NCBI GenBank assembly: GCA_021825945.1
Contig: JAKAFN010000002.1
Coordinates: 353,915 to 417,914, forward strand
Origin: Pseudomonadota bacterium
GTDB taxonomy: Bacteria; Pseudomonadota; Gammaproteobacteria; Burkholderiales; Burkholderiaceae_F
DNA: 64,000 nt
Reading direction: 5' to 3'
Part shown: positions 43,809 to 54,508 of the stretch, piece after piece
Layout of the letters: every line of letters begins with the position of its first letter
Numbering within the stretch: the stretch's first letter is position 1
Notes under the pieces: model-generated
The model's database searches: none
Seen by the model: only the letters and a program-made list of their open reading frames with translations
What the model was told of the DNA's origin: nothing
Program-made: the position numbers and the translations under genes

Positions 43809-44291
43809 ATGGCATCGGTGAACAAGGTGATTTTGGTCGGCAATCTCGGCCGCGACCCGGAGGTCCGCTACAGCCCGGACGGGGCGGCGATGGCCAATAT
43901 TTCCGTCGCCACGACCTCGCAATGGAAGGACAAGAACACCGGCGAGAAGCGCGAAGAAACCGAATGGCACCGCGTCTCGTTTTTCGGTCGACTGGCCGAG
44001 ATCGCCGGCGAGTACCTTCGGAAAGGTTCGTCGGTATACATCGAGGGCCGCCTGCGAACCCGCAAGTGGCAGGACAAGGAAAGCGGCCAGGACCGGTACA
44101 GCACGGAAATCGTCGCCGACGTGATGCAGATGCTCGGCGGCCGCGCGGGCGCCGGCGGTGCGCCGACGGACGACGAGCCGCGCGCGGCGCGCGCCCCGGC
44201 CTCCGCGCCCCGCCAGGCAACCCGGCCGGCGAGCCGGGAATCCGAGCCGGCGGGCGGGGTGGCCGAACTCGACGACGACATTCCGTTCTGA
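43809..44291 (+). CDS. ssb: single-stranded DNA-binding protein
   Basis: 160 residues. OB-fold with [17 protein letters not shown] at the N-terminus, [19 protein letters not shown] and [18 protein letters not shown] Pro/Ala/Gly-rich linker leads to the acidic tip DDDIPF, which recruits repair and replication proteins. GGAG is 7 bases before the ATG. The genes on both sides are on the opposite strand. Confidence 0.96.
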   Translation: MASVNKVILVGNLGRDPEVRYSPDGAAMANISVATTSQWKDKNTGEKREETEWHRVSFFGRLAEIAGEYLRKGSSVYIEGRLRTRKWQDKESGQDRYSTEIVADVMQMLGGRAGAGGAPTDDEPRAARAPASAPRQATRPASRESEPAGGVAELDDDIPF

Positions 44292-44330
44292 CAGCACGAG
44301 GCGCTTCTTCCGCGATCGCGAAACGCAACC

Positions 44331-44365
44331 GTCGTCATTGCGAGGGCGGAGCCCGAAGCAATCCA
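44331..44365. repeat. REP-like dispersed element
   Basis: GTCATTGCGAG... GAAGCAATCC, with ATTGC (44337-44341) pairing to GCAAT (44358-44362) and inner GGGC pairing to GCCC. This consensus is seen between genes in many beta- and gammaproteobacteria. It lies between convergent ssb and hisN and could form a 3'-end hairpin for both mRNAs. Confidence 0.65.
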
Positions 44366-44374
44366 GCCGACTTG

Positions 44375-45226
44375 TCAGGATTTCGCCGCCAGCAGTTCCG
44401 CGTGCAGCGCTGCGCCGGTCGTCGCGATCGCCGACGGTTCCGCGAGCGGGTCGCCGCCGTTCCAGCCGGTGATGGATCCACCCGCGCCTTCGATGACCGG
44501 CACGAGGGCGGCGATATCCCAGTACGAGAGAACGGGGTCGAGCATGACGTCGGCTCCGCCCGTCGCCAGGGAAAAATAGCCGAAGCAGTCGCCCCAGGTG
44601 CGCGCCAGCTTTGCGCGGCCGGCGATCCGGGCCATCGATTCCCCCGAACCTTGTTCCCCGGAACTGGGGAGCGAGGTCATCAGCACCGTGGCCTGCGCCA
44701 GCGGACGTGGCGCGCGCACCCGCGTTTCCCGTTCCGTACCGTCCGCAAGGTGCAGCGTCGTGCGGGTACCTCGGCCGATGAGCGAAACCCCCGCGGCGGC
44801 ATGGGCGATGCATCCCAGGATCGGCCGATATCCGCAGCCGTCGTCACGCTCCAGCGCGATCAGGGTCCCGAAGAGAAAGCAATTGCTCACAAACGCCTTG
44901 GTTCCGTCCACCGGATCCAGTATCCAGCGATAGCGTCCGCCTTCCTGCACGCCGAATTCCTCGCCCAGGATGCCGTGCCCCGGATAGCGAGCAAGGATCC
45001 GTTCCCGCAGCGCGGCTTCGGCGCCACGATCCGCGGCGGTGACGGGTGACGCGTCCGCCTTGTCCTGGACATGGATTCCTGCCAGGAACAGCGGTCGGAT
45101 GACGTCGAACGCGCAAGCGACCAGTTCTTGCAGGAACGGCACGAATTCCCGCTCCTCGGCAATGCTGAGCGCGGCGCTGTACCGCAACGGGGTTGCCGGC
45201 GTCATTCCGGTCGTTTCCAATGGCAT
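44375..45226 (-). CDS. hisN: histidinol-phosphatase of the inositol monophosphatase family
   Basis: 283 residues. Metal-dependent phosphatase fold: ASPVTAADRGAE, GILGEEFG (metal Glu), WILDPVDGTKAFV (metal Asp pair) and SYWDIAALVPVIEGAGG (metal Asp). The DPVDGTKAF and FGTLIALE blocks agree with the HisN group rather than SuhB. The start at 45226 has AGGGAG directly before it; Met at 45205 is an alternative. Divergent from kup across 142 bases. Confidence 0.85.
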   Translation of the reverse strand: MPLETTGMTPATPLRYSAALSIAEEREFVPFLQELVACAFDVIRPLFLAGIHVQDKADASPVTAADRGAEAALRERILARYPGHGILGEEFGVQEGGRYRWILDPVDGTKAFVSNCFLFGTLIALERDDGCGYRPILGCIAHAAAGVSLIGRGTRTTLHLADGTERETRVRAPRPLAQATVLMTSLPSSGEQGSGESMARIAGRAKLARTWGDCFGYFSLATGGADVMLDPVLSYWDIAALVPVIEGAGGSITGWNGGDPLAEPSAIATTGAALHAELLAAKS

Positions 45227-45368
45227 CTCCCTGAGGTTCGATTGGTGTGGCGCGGCGCGCAATTTTGGCGCGATTTGCGAAAAACTGTTGTTTTCCGTTC
45301 CCGGCGGGTCGAACCGGACCGATAGTACCGGCTTACACTCGCCCCCTTTCCTCGCGTAGGGAGATGGG

Positions 45369-47237
45369 ATGAGCGATTCATCCGATCGGACGGTTCCCCA
45401 AGCCAAGCAGTCATCGCTGGTGCTCGGCGCGCTGGGGGTGGTCTACGGCGATATCGGAACCAGTCCCTTGTACACCCTGCAGACGACGTACGGTTCCGCC
45501 GGCGGGGGCGGGCCCGAGGTTGCCCTGGGCGCCTTGTCGTTGATCGTCTGGACGCTGATCATCATCGTCTCGGTCAAGTACGCGGCGCTGATCATGCGTG
45601 CGGACAACGACGGCGAGGGCGGAATTCTGGCGCTGATGGCGCAGCTCGCGATGAAGGGGCGCGACCATCCGGTCATCGTTGCGCTCGGGATCCTCGGTGC
45701 GGCCATGCTCTACGGAGATGGCGCGATCACGCCGGCGATCTCGGTCCTGAGTGCGCTGGAGGGCTTGAAGGTTCCGGCGCCGAAGCTGGCGCCGTATGTC
45801 TTGCCCGTGGCAGTGGCGGTATTGTTTTCCTTGTTCGCGATCCAGCGCCGAGGTACGACGAGCATCGGCAATCTGTTCGGTCCGGTGATGGTCGTGTGGT
45901 TTGCGGTGATCGGTATCCTCGGTCTGGTTCACGTCGTCGCGCATCCGTCGGTACTGATGGCGCTCGACCCCCGTTTCGGGTTGCGGTTCCTGGCGGATCA
46001 CGGCCGCGCCAGCCTTCCCATCCTCGGCTCGGTGTTCCTGTGTTCGACGGGTGCGGAAGCGCTGTATGCGGACATGGGCCACTTCGGTGCCCGGCCTTTG
46101 CGCCTCGGTTGGTATGGATTCGTATTTCCGGCGTTGCTGCTCAACTATTCCGGTCAGACGGCGCTGGCGCTCGGCCATGTCATGCAGCCGAACGACAACC
46201 CGTTTTTCCTGATCGTCCCGTCCTGGGGGCAGATCCCGATGGTCTTGCTGGCGACCCTGGCGACGATCATCGCCAGCCAGGCGATCATCAGCGGTGTCTA
46301 CTCGATGACCCGGCAGGCGATCCAACTCGACCTTTGCCCACGGCTGGTCATCACGCACACCTCGGAGACGGGCTACGGCCAGATCTATATCGGCGCGGTG
46401 AACTGGTTGCTGATGGTGTTCACGCTGGGATTGACGCTCGGATTCGGTTCGTCCGACCGCTTGTCGGCGGCGTACGGCATTGCCGTGGCCATCACGATGC
46501 TGCTGACGACCTTCCTCATCTTCCGCGTCATGCGCGAGCGCTGGGGATGGCCGTGGGTGGTGGTCGTCGCAATCGCCGGTGCGTTTGCCGCGGTCGACCT
46601 TTCCTTCGTCGTGGCGAACCTGACCAAGGTGGCCGACGGCGGCTGGGTGCCGCTGGCGGCGGGCGGCATGATCTTCTTCGTCATGCAGTCCTGGCGGTCG
46701 GGCCGTCGCGCGGTGACGCGGCAAACTGCGCGAGAGACGATTCCGCTGCAGGATTTCATCGCGACCGTGCATGGCGTTTCGCACGTTCCGGGGACCGCGG
46801 TCTACCTCGCGCGGCGTACCGACGTGGTGCCGCTGGCGCTGTTGCACAGCCTCAAGCACTACTCGGCGCTTCATGAGCGCAACGTCGTTCTGCACGTCGT
46901 CACCGAGCAGACGCCGCGCGTGCCGCCGGCGGAACGGGCCGAGGTGGCATCGCTGGGCAGCGGGTTCCATCGCATCGTCCTGCGCTACGGGTTCATGGAA
47001 TCGCCGGACCTGCCGGCGGCGCTGGCCCGATGCCGCCTGGATGGCGAGGGTTTCGAGATGATGCGGACCACGTTCTTCGTTTCTCGGGAAACGGTGGCGG
47101 TCGCGCCGGGGCACCTGCACTTGCGCGCGCAGCGCCGGATCTTCGTCTGGCTGCACCGCAACGCCGCCGATGCGACGGAGTTCTTCCGGATTCCACGTAA
47201 CCGGATCGTGGAACTCGGTTCGCGGATCGAGGTCTGA
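45369..47237 (+). CDS. kup: Kup-type potassium uptake protein
   Basis: 622 residues, twelve transmembrane helices and a C-terminal cytoplasmic domain. Family signatures: GALGVVYGDIGTSPLYTL, ADNDGEGGILALMA, LYGDGAITPAISVLSALEG and LCSTGAEALYADMGHFG. K+/H+ symport. AGGGAG is 6 bases upstream of the ATG. A single gene; the downstream fmdB has its own promoter. Confidence 0.96.
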   Translation: MSDSSDRTVPQAKQSSLVLGALGVVYGDIGTSPLYTLQTTYGSAGGGGPEVALGALSLIVWTLIIIVSVKYAALIMRADNDGEGGILALMAQLAMKGRDHPVIVALGILGAAMLYGDGAITPAISVLSALEGLKVPAPKLAPYVLPVAVAVLFSLFAIQRRGTTSIGNLFGPVMVVWFAVIGILGLVHVVAHPSVLMALDPRFGLRFLADHGRASLPILGSVFLCSTGAEALYADMGHFGARPLRLGWYGFVFPALLLNYSGQTALALGHVMQPNDNPFFLIVPSWGQIPMVLLATLATIIASQAIISGVYSMTRQAIQLDLCPRLVITHTSETGYGQIYIGAVNWLLMVFTLGLTLGFGSSDRLSAAYGIAVAITMLLTTFLIFRVMRERWGWPWVVVVAIAGAFAAVDLSFVVANLTKVADGGWVPLAAGGMIFFVMQSWRSGRRAVTRQTARETIPLQDFIATVHGVSHVPGTAVYLARRTDVVPLALLHSLKHYSALHERNVVLHVVTEQTPRVPPAERAEVASLGSGFHRIVLRYGFMESPDLPAALARCRLDGEGFEMMRTTFFVSRETVAVAPGHLHLRAQRRIFVWLHRNAADATEFFRIPRNRIVELGSRIEV

Positions 47238-47269
47238 CGGCGGCACCGTCGCCGTCTTTCCGGCGCCGC

Positions 47270-47298
47270 GTGCCATGATCCGGCGGTTTTCTTATAAT
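47270..47298 (+). promoter_or_regulatory. sigma-70 promoter for fmdB
   Basis: GTGCCA at 47270-47275 and a perfect TATAAT at 47293-47298 with a 17-base spacer. Start expected near 47304, 26 bases before the fmdB ATG. It probably also serves DUF502 and aspS downstream. Confidence 0.65.
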
Positions 47299-47329
47299 TC
47301 AGGCAGTTGCGGTTTCTTGTGAGATTGCC

Positions 47330-47599
47330 ATGCCGATATACGCGTACAAGTGCTCCTCCTGCCAGTTCGAGCAGGATGTCCTGCAGAAGATTTCCGACGA
47401 ACCGTTGCACGTCTGCCCTCACTGCGGCGCGGAAACGTTCGCCAAGCAGCTCACGGCGGCGGGCTTCCAGCTCAAGGGCAGCGGCTGGTATGCCACGGAT
47501 TTCAAGGGTGGCGGCGGGTCGTCCAAGCCGGCGAAGGACGATGCCAAGGTCGCGCCGCCGTGCGGTGGCGGTGCGTGCCCGGCCTGTCCGGTCGAATAA
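47330..47599 (+). CDS. fmdB: FmdB-family zinc-ribbon protein
   Basis: 89 residues. N-terminal zinc ribbon with MPIYAYKCSSCQFEQDVLQK and CPHCGAE, then a Gly/Lys/Pro linker and a Cys-rich end (CGGGACPAC). Function is unknown; thought to be regulatory. FmdB-DUF502-AspS is a conserved order in betaproteobacteria. Confidence 0.92.
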   Translation: MPIYAYKCSSCQFEQDVLQKISDEPLHVCPHCGAETFAKQLTAAGFQLKGSGWYATDFKGGGGSSKPAKDDAKVAPPCGGGACPACPVE

Positions 47600-47741
47600 G
47601 CGACGTTTTGCGCTCCCCGGACGCCCGCGTGCGGCCCCGACGAGACCTGCCCGGGCGTGACGGCGGCTGCGCGCGCGCGGATGCGGTGCCGGCCGGCGCA
47701 GGACTTTGCTTCGCACCGACAGGAACGCCGGGCGCCCGGAC

Positions 47742-48368
47742 ATGCTGAAACGATACCTGGTCACCGGCCTGCTCATCTGGATTCCGCTCGCGCTCACGAT
47801 CTGGGTTTTGCACATGATCGTGACCAGCATGGACAGCACCTTGCTGCTGCTGCCGCCCCAGTGGCGACCGCAGCGTTGGCTGGGGTACGATGTGCCGGGC
47901 TCGGGCGTCGTGCTGACGTTCGTGGTGGTGCTGCTGACGGGGGTGTTTGCGGCCAACATCATCGGCCAGCGCGTGGTGCGGTGGTGGGAGGCGATCCTGG
48001 GGCGCATCCCCATCGTCTCGAGCATCTACCGCAGCGTCAAACAGGTTTCCGACACCCTGCTCGCGCAGGACGGGAACTCGTTTCGCCGCGCCGTGCTGGT
48101 GGAATTCCCGCAGCGAGGGCAATGGTCCGTGGGGTTCGTGGTCGGCGCAGCGAGCGTGGGTATTTCCCCGTACCTCGATCCGGACTCGATCACCGTATAC
48201 GTGCCCACGGCGCCGAATCCGACTTCGGGCTACACCCTGATCGTCCGGGCAAGTGAGGTTCGCGATGTGCAGATGAGCGTCGACGAGGCGCTCAAGTTCG
48301 TCATTTCGATGGGCGTCGTGTCGCCGCCGGACGGTTCCCCGAGCAATGGGGAGCGTGCCGGCTCGTAG
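47742..48368 (+). CDS. DUF502 family membrane protein
   Basis: 208 residues with two N-terminal transmembrane helices (about 5-29 and 53-77) and a soluble C-terminal part. Conserved blocks: [47 protein letters not shown] and [15 protein letters not shown]. The role is unknown; neighbours suggest housekeeping. ATG at 47742 fits the family; the frame extends to a TTG at 47706. Confidence 0.9.
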   Translation: MLKRYLVTGLLIWIPLALTIWVLHMIVTSMDSTLLLLPPQWRPQRWLGYDVPGSGVVLTFVVVLLTGVFAANIIGQRVVRWWEAILGRIPIVSSIYRSVKQVSDTLLAQDGNSFRRAVLVEFPQRGQWSVGFVVGAASVGISPYLDPDSITVYVPTAPNPTSGYTLIVRASEVRDVQMSVDEALKFVISMGVVSPPDGSPSNGERAGS

Positions 48369-48397
48369 TTTCAACATCCGGAGAGAGTTTTCGTTTT

Positions 48398-50191
<1,794 letters not shown>

Positions 50192-50210
50192 CCTTGGCCG
50201 CCCTCGTCCC

Positions 50211-50990
50211 GTGAAGCCGTCGCGGCTGCGCATCGCGACCTACAACATCCACAAGGGGGTGAGCTCGTTCCGCCGCCGTTCCCGGCTGAACGAGCTGCGC
50301 CTGGCCTTGCACCGGATCGACGCCGACATCTTGTTCCTGCAGGAAGTGCAGGAGCGCAGCGATCGCGGCGCTGCCGCCCAGCTCGATGTCCTGGCGTCCA
50401 GCGGATATCCGTATCGGGCTTACGGCGTCAACGCCGTGTATCCCCAGGGGCATCACGGCAACGCGATCCTGTCGCGGCTGCCGATCGAGCACTATGTCAA
50501 TCACGATATTTCGGATCATGTCCTGGAGCGGCGAGGCGTGCTGCACGCGGTGGTGCATTGTGCGGACATTCCTGCTTGCGGCATTCATCTGCTGTGCGCC
50601 CACCTCGGCTTGATCCAGGCCAGCCGGCTGCGGCAGGCGGACTGGCTGGCCGGCTTCATCGAGCGCGAGATCCCGCCGGACGAGCCGCTGATCCTCGCCG
50701 GCGATTTCAACGATTGGCGGCGTCGGGTGGATGAGCACCTGCGCGCCCGGTTGGGATTGCAGGAGGCGGCGGAGGTGATGCCGCCATCGGTCTGGACGGA
50801 GCGGATGATGCTGCCGCCGCAGAGGAAACCTCGCGTGGCGCGCACCTTCCCGAGTTTTTCCCCGTGGCTCATGCTTGATCGGATCTATGTCCGTGGGTTC
50901 CGGGCGCTTGCCGCGCGCGTGCCGCGCGGAGTGTCGTGGGCGCGCTGCTCCGATCACGCGCCCCTGATTGCGGATCTGGAGTGGGCGTGA
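50211..50990 (+). CDS. endonuclease/exonuclease/phosphatase family protein (YbhP-like)
   Basis: 259 residues from GTG at 50211; TTG at 50178 inside aspS is an alternative. EEP-fold blocks: RIATYNIHKGVS, LFLQEVQE (metal Glu), CAHLGL, LILAGDFNDW and CSDHAPLIADL (catalytic His). It overlaps clsB by GTGA, the same pairing as ybhP-clsB in E. coli. The substrate may be a phospholipid or nucleic acid phosphodiester. Confidence 0.85.
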   Translation: MKPSRLRIATYNIHKGVSSFRRRSRLNELRLALHRIDADILFLQEVQERSDRGAAAQLDVLASSGYPYRAYGVNAVYPQGHHGNAILSRLPIEHYVNHDISDHVLERRGVLHAVVHCADIPACGIHLLCAHLGLIQASRLRQADWLAGFIEREIPPDEPLILAGDFNDWRRRVDEHLRARLGLQEAAEVMPPSVWTERMMLPPQRKPRVARTFPSFSPWLMLDRIYVRGFRALAARVPRGVSWARCSDHAPLIADLEWA

Positions 50991-52234
50991 GCCGTGCGTC
51001 GCCGCCGCGGCCGACCTCCGGCCTGATCGCCGCGGTTCTGGAAGGAAAGTTCGAGCCGCTGGCCAAACCGCGGCTGCGCGATGGCAACCGCCTGCGCCTG
51101 TTCGCCTCGGCCGGTCCGTATTTCGAGTCGCTGCTCGACGCGGTCGCGGGCGCACGGCATTCCGTGAACCTCGAAACGTACATCTTCGCGGACGACCGGA
51201 TCGGCCGCCAGGTGATCGACGCGCTGATTGCGGCGGCCGCCCGGGGTGTCCAGGTTCGTGTCCTGATCGACGGCTATGGCGGCGGGGACTTTACGCAACG
51301 GCTCGCCCGTCGTCTGCCACCGCTGGGCGTCGCGGTACGGATCTACCGGCCGGCGCATTGGTGGCGCCCGCAGCGCCATATGTTCCGGCGCCTGCATCGC
51401 AAGATCGTGGTGATCGACGATCGCATCGCGTTCGTCGGCGGAATCAACGTCAACGACGATCCGGAGCACGACGAGCATGACGGCGATCGCATCGGCCCGC
51501 GCCTCGACATCGCGGTGCGATGCGAGGGGCCGATCGTCGCGGCGGTCGCCCATGCGGTGCATCGCTTATGGTGGTCCATCGGTGTCGCGAACCTGCGCGA
51601 ACTGTCCGGCCCGCCGCCGCACCGACCGCGCCCATCGCCACCCGAACCGGACGGCGTACGCGCTGCGTTCCTTCTGCGCGACAGCCTGCGCAACCGGCAC
51701 ACGATCGAACGTAGCTACCTTGCCGCGATCCGGTCGGCGCGGCACGAAATCCTGCTGGCCAACGCGTATTTCCTGCCGGGGCGGCGGTTCCGGCGCGCAC
51801 TGGTGCGCGCCGCGCACCGCGGAGTGCGCGTGCGGCTGTTACTGCAAGGTCGCATCGAGTACCTCATTCAGCATTACGCGCAACGCGCGCTCTATGGTCA
51901 GTTGCTCGATGCGGGGATCGAGATCTTCGAATATCGCGACAGCTATCTGCATGCGAAGGTCGCCGTGGTGGACGACGATTGGGCGACCGTCGGGTCGAGC
52001 AACATCGACCCCTTGAGTCTGTTGCTGGCGCGCGAGGCCAACGTGCTGGTGCGTGACCGTGCCTTTGCGGAAGCGCTGCGGAACTTGCTCGAGACGGCAA
52101 TCCGGAACGGATCGCATCCCTTGCACGCACTGCGGTTTGCGAGACGATCCTGGGGCGAACGCGTGCTCGACTGGATCAATTACGGCATCGTTCGCATCGC
52201 GACGATCCTGCTGGCGCGTGGGAACAATTACTGA
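50987..52234 (+). CDS. clsB: cardiolipin synthase B
   Basis: 415 residues. Phospholipase-D superfamily enzyme that condenses phosphatidyl groups. Two HKD motifs: HRKIVVIDDRIAFVGGIN and HAKVAVVDDDWATVGSSNID. Size and lack of N-terminal transmembrane helices match ClsB/YbhO. GTG start with GGAG 5 bases upstream, in a GTGA overlap with the EEP gene. Confidence 0.92.
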   Translation: MSRASPPRPTSGLIAAVLEGKFEPLAKPRLRDGNRLRLFASAGPYFESLLDAVAGARHSVNLETYIFADDRIGRQVIDALIAAAARGVQVRVLIDGYGGGDFTQRLARRLPPLGVAVRIYRPAHWWRPQRHMFRRLHRKIVVIDDRIAFVGGINVNDDPEHDEHDGDRIGPRLDIAVRCEGPIVAAVAHAVHRLWWSIGVANLRELSGPPPHRPRPSPPEPDGVRAAFLLRDSLRNRHTIERSYLAAIRSARHEILLANAYFLPGRRFRRALVRAAHRGVRVRLLLQGRIEYLIQHYAQRALYGQLLDAGIEIFEYRDSYLHAKVAVVDDDWATVGSSNIDPLSLLLAREANVLVRDRAFAEALRNLLETAIRNGSHPLHALRFARRSWGERVLDWINYGIVRIATILLARGNNY

Positions 52235-52269
52235 GGAGGCCGGTGGTCGGGGTTTGATTGCTTCGGCGA

Positions 52270-54498
52270 TCAGTGCAGCGATCGCCCGGGTTCGGTCAGC
52301 AGCACCGAAAGGCCATGCTCCGGCAGCGGCCGGAAGAACAGGTATCCCTGCGCGAAATCGCAGCCGATACCGTGCAGGGACTCCGCCTGGCCCTGCGTTT
52401 CCACGCCTTCGGCAGTGACGAGCAGGCGAAGGCTGCGGCCGATCTCGACGATTGCGCGCACGATCGCCATCGATTCGGTGCTGTCGGCGATCTCGCGTAC
52501 GAATGAGTGGTCGATTTTCAGCTTGTCGAACTGCATGCGCTTGAGCGACGCCATGTTGGAACAGCCGGTTCCGAAATCGTCGAGCGCCAGTCGCACGCCC
52601 ATCCCTTTCAGTTCGCGCGCGATCGTCTCCATCCGTCCCGCGTCGCGGATGAACATCGACTCGGTCAGCTCGAGTTCCAGGCAGTGTGCCGGCAATTCGC
52701 TCTGCGCCAGTGCATTGCGTACGGTTTCGACGATGTCGCCGCGACGCAATTGCACCGGGGACAGGTTCACCGCGACCGGGATGTCGCGTCCGAGGGCCTG
52801 GCGCCAGCGCTGTGCGCAGCGGCAGGCTTCGCGCAGCACCCATTTGCCGAGCGGGACGATGAGCCCGCTTTCCTCCGCGACCGGGAGGAATTCGTTCGGC
52901 GGGATCATGTACTCGCCGTTCACCGGCCAGCGCAGCAGCGCCTCGATCGACTCCACGCTGCGATCGGAGAGCCGAATCTGCGGCTGGAAGTGCAGGCGGA
53001 ATCCGCATTCGGATAGCGCGGCGCGCAGGCGCTGCTCGAGATCGAGCCGCTTGACCAGCGCCCGGTTCATCGATTGGGTGAAAAAGCGGAACGTGTCGCG
53101 ACCCGCCGCCTTGGCGTGATACATCGCCATGTCGGCATGCCGCAGCAGCGTGGCAAAGTCGGTGCCGTCTCCTGGGTAGAGGCTGATGCCGATGCTGCTG
53201 CCGGTATGGAACGTGTGGCCGTCGATCTGGAACGGCTGTCGCAGCGCCCGCACCAGTTCCTCGGTCACGGTGGTGACCGCATCGGCGTTGTGGACCTCCG
53301 TCAGGATGGCGACGAACTCGTCGCCGCCGAGGCGGCTCAGGATGTCGGTTTCCCGCAGCATGTCGCGCAGCCGGCGCGAGACTTCGGCCAGCAGTGCATC
53401 GCCGACGGAATGGCCGAAGACGTCGTTGATGTATTTGAAATTGTCGAGGTCGATGAACAGCATCGCCATCTGCTCGTCGTGACGGACCGCATAGGCGGCG
53501 GCGCGCTCGAATCGGTCATGGAGCAGGGTGCGATTGGGCAGGCCGGTCAATTGATCGTAGTGCGCGAGGTGGTCGATGCGCTGCTGCGCCTCCTTCCGCT
53601 CCGTGATGTCGGAGTAGATCGCGACGTAGTGGATCTCGCCGGTACGTTCGTGCCGCACACGGGTGATCGACAGCCACTCGGCGCACAGTTCGCCGTTTTT
53701 GCGCCGGTTCCAGATTTCGCCTTGCCAGTGCCCGTGCTGGGTGAGCGAGTGCCAGAACGCAGCATAGAACGCCGGGTCCTGGCGTCCCGATGACAGAATC
53801 CGCGGATTGGCGCCGATCACGTCATCGCCCGCGTATCCGCTGATGCGGGTGAACGCCGGGTTGACGGCAACGATGGTGCCGGACGCATCGGAGATGAGCA
53901 CGCCGATCTGCATCGAATCGTAGACGCTGGCCAGAAGATGCCGTTGCGCTTCCAGGTTGACGTTGACGGCGATCAGGTTTGCGGTGCGCGTTTCGCGTTC
54001 CCGGCACAGGCGCACGGCGTTGGTGAGGTGGGCGAGGACGGGGCGGAACATGCTGGCCAGCGGCAGGCGGGTTTCGGGAATGACCGGCGCGAGCAGCAGA
54101 AGCAGCCCCGTCCCGTTGAGCGGAAGGGCGAGAAACGAACGGTAGCGGGCGAGCCCGAGCCCGAGCTCGGCGAGGAGGGCCGCCCCGTCTTCCTCGCGGA
54201 CCACGTCGTCTCGCATCATGGCCGCGGGAATGTGTATCGCCTGCCCCTCCCGCTCGCGTAGACGAAAATCGCCGACGACTGCGGCGATGCGCCCTTCGTG
54301 CGCAGTCGATCCGTCGGGCGGGTGGGTCAGGTCCAGGAATGCGATGCCGACGGGGAACGACGTGTGGTAGAGCAGGCGCTGCAGAACCCGCGTGAGCAGC
54401 GGCCGCAGTTTGGTTTCGCCGCCGATCGTCAGCAGGAGGTCGTAGAGAACTGGCAGAACATGATCGGTGTTGACGAGGGCGGGCGTTGCCGTTGCCAT
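52270..54498 (-). CDS. GAF-like/PAS/GGDEF/EAL cyclic-di-GMP protein
   Basis: 742 residues. An N-terminal sensory region (about 1-180, GAF-like, uncertain), a PAS domain (about 190-310, ending in YVAIYSDITERKEAQQ), a GGDEF domain with intact LGGDEF, and an EAL domain with EALLRW, VNLSPVQL, ELTES, LDDFGTG, KIDHSFV and AEGVET, all metal and catalytic residues kept. It may both make and degrade cyclic-di-GMP. The gene lies 10 bases after a FIST-domain gene, whose stop codon overlaps this gene's TAGGAG site, so the two are co-translated. Confidence 0.9.
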   Translation of the reverse strand: MATATPALVNTDHVLPVLYDLLLTIGGETKLRPLLTRVLQRLLYHTSFPVGIAFLDLTHPPDGSTAHEGRIAAVVGDFRLREREGQAIHIPAAMMRDDVVREEDGAALLAELGLGLARYRSFLALPLNGTGLLLLLAPVIPETRLPLASMFRPVLAHLTNAVRLCRERETRTANLIAVNVNLEAQRHLLASVYDSMQIGVLISDASGTIVAVNPAFTRISGYAGDDVIGANPRILSSGRQDPAFYAAFWHSLTQHGHWQGEIWNRRKNGELCAEWLSITRVRHERTGEIHYVAIYSDITERKEAQQRIDHLAHYDQLTGLPNRTLLHDRFERAAAYAVRHDEQMAMLFIDLDNFKYINDVFGHSVGDALLAEVSRRLRDMLRETDILSRLGGDEFVAILTEVHNADAVTTVTEELVRALRQPFQIDGHTFHTGSSIGISLYPGDGTDFATLLRHADMAMYHAKAAGRDTFRFFTQSMNRALVKRLDLEQRLRAALSECGFRLHFQPQIRLSDRSVESIEALLRWPVNGEYMIPPNEFLPVAEESGLIVPLGKWVLREACRCAQRWRQALGRDIPVAVNLSPVQLRRGDIVETVRNALAQSELPAHCLELELTESMFIRDAGRMETIARELKGMGVRLALDDFGTGCSNMASLKRMQFDKLKIDHSFVREIADSTESMAIVRAIVEIGRSLRLLVTAEGVETQGQAESLHGIGCDFAQGYLFFRPLPEHGLSVLLTEPGRSLH

Positions 54499-54508
54499 GA
54501 AGCCGCTC

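Noticed and set aside
45411..47276. 621-codon minus-strand frame antisense to kup
   Set aside because: Composition is Arg/His/Gln-rich without motifs; kup is unmistakable on the plus strand.
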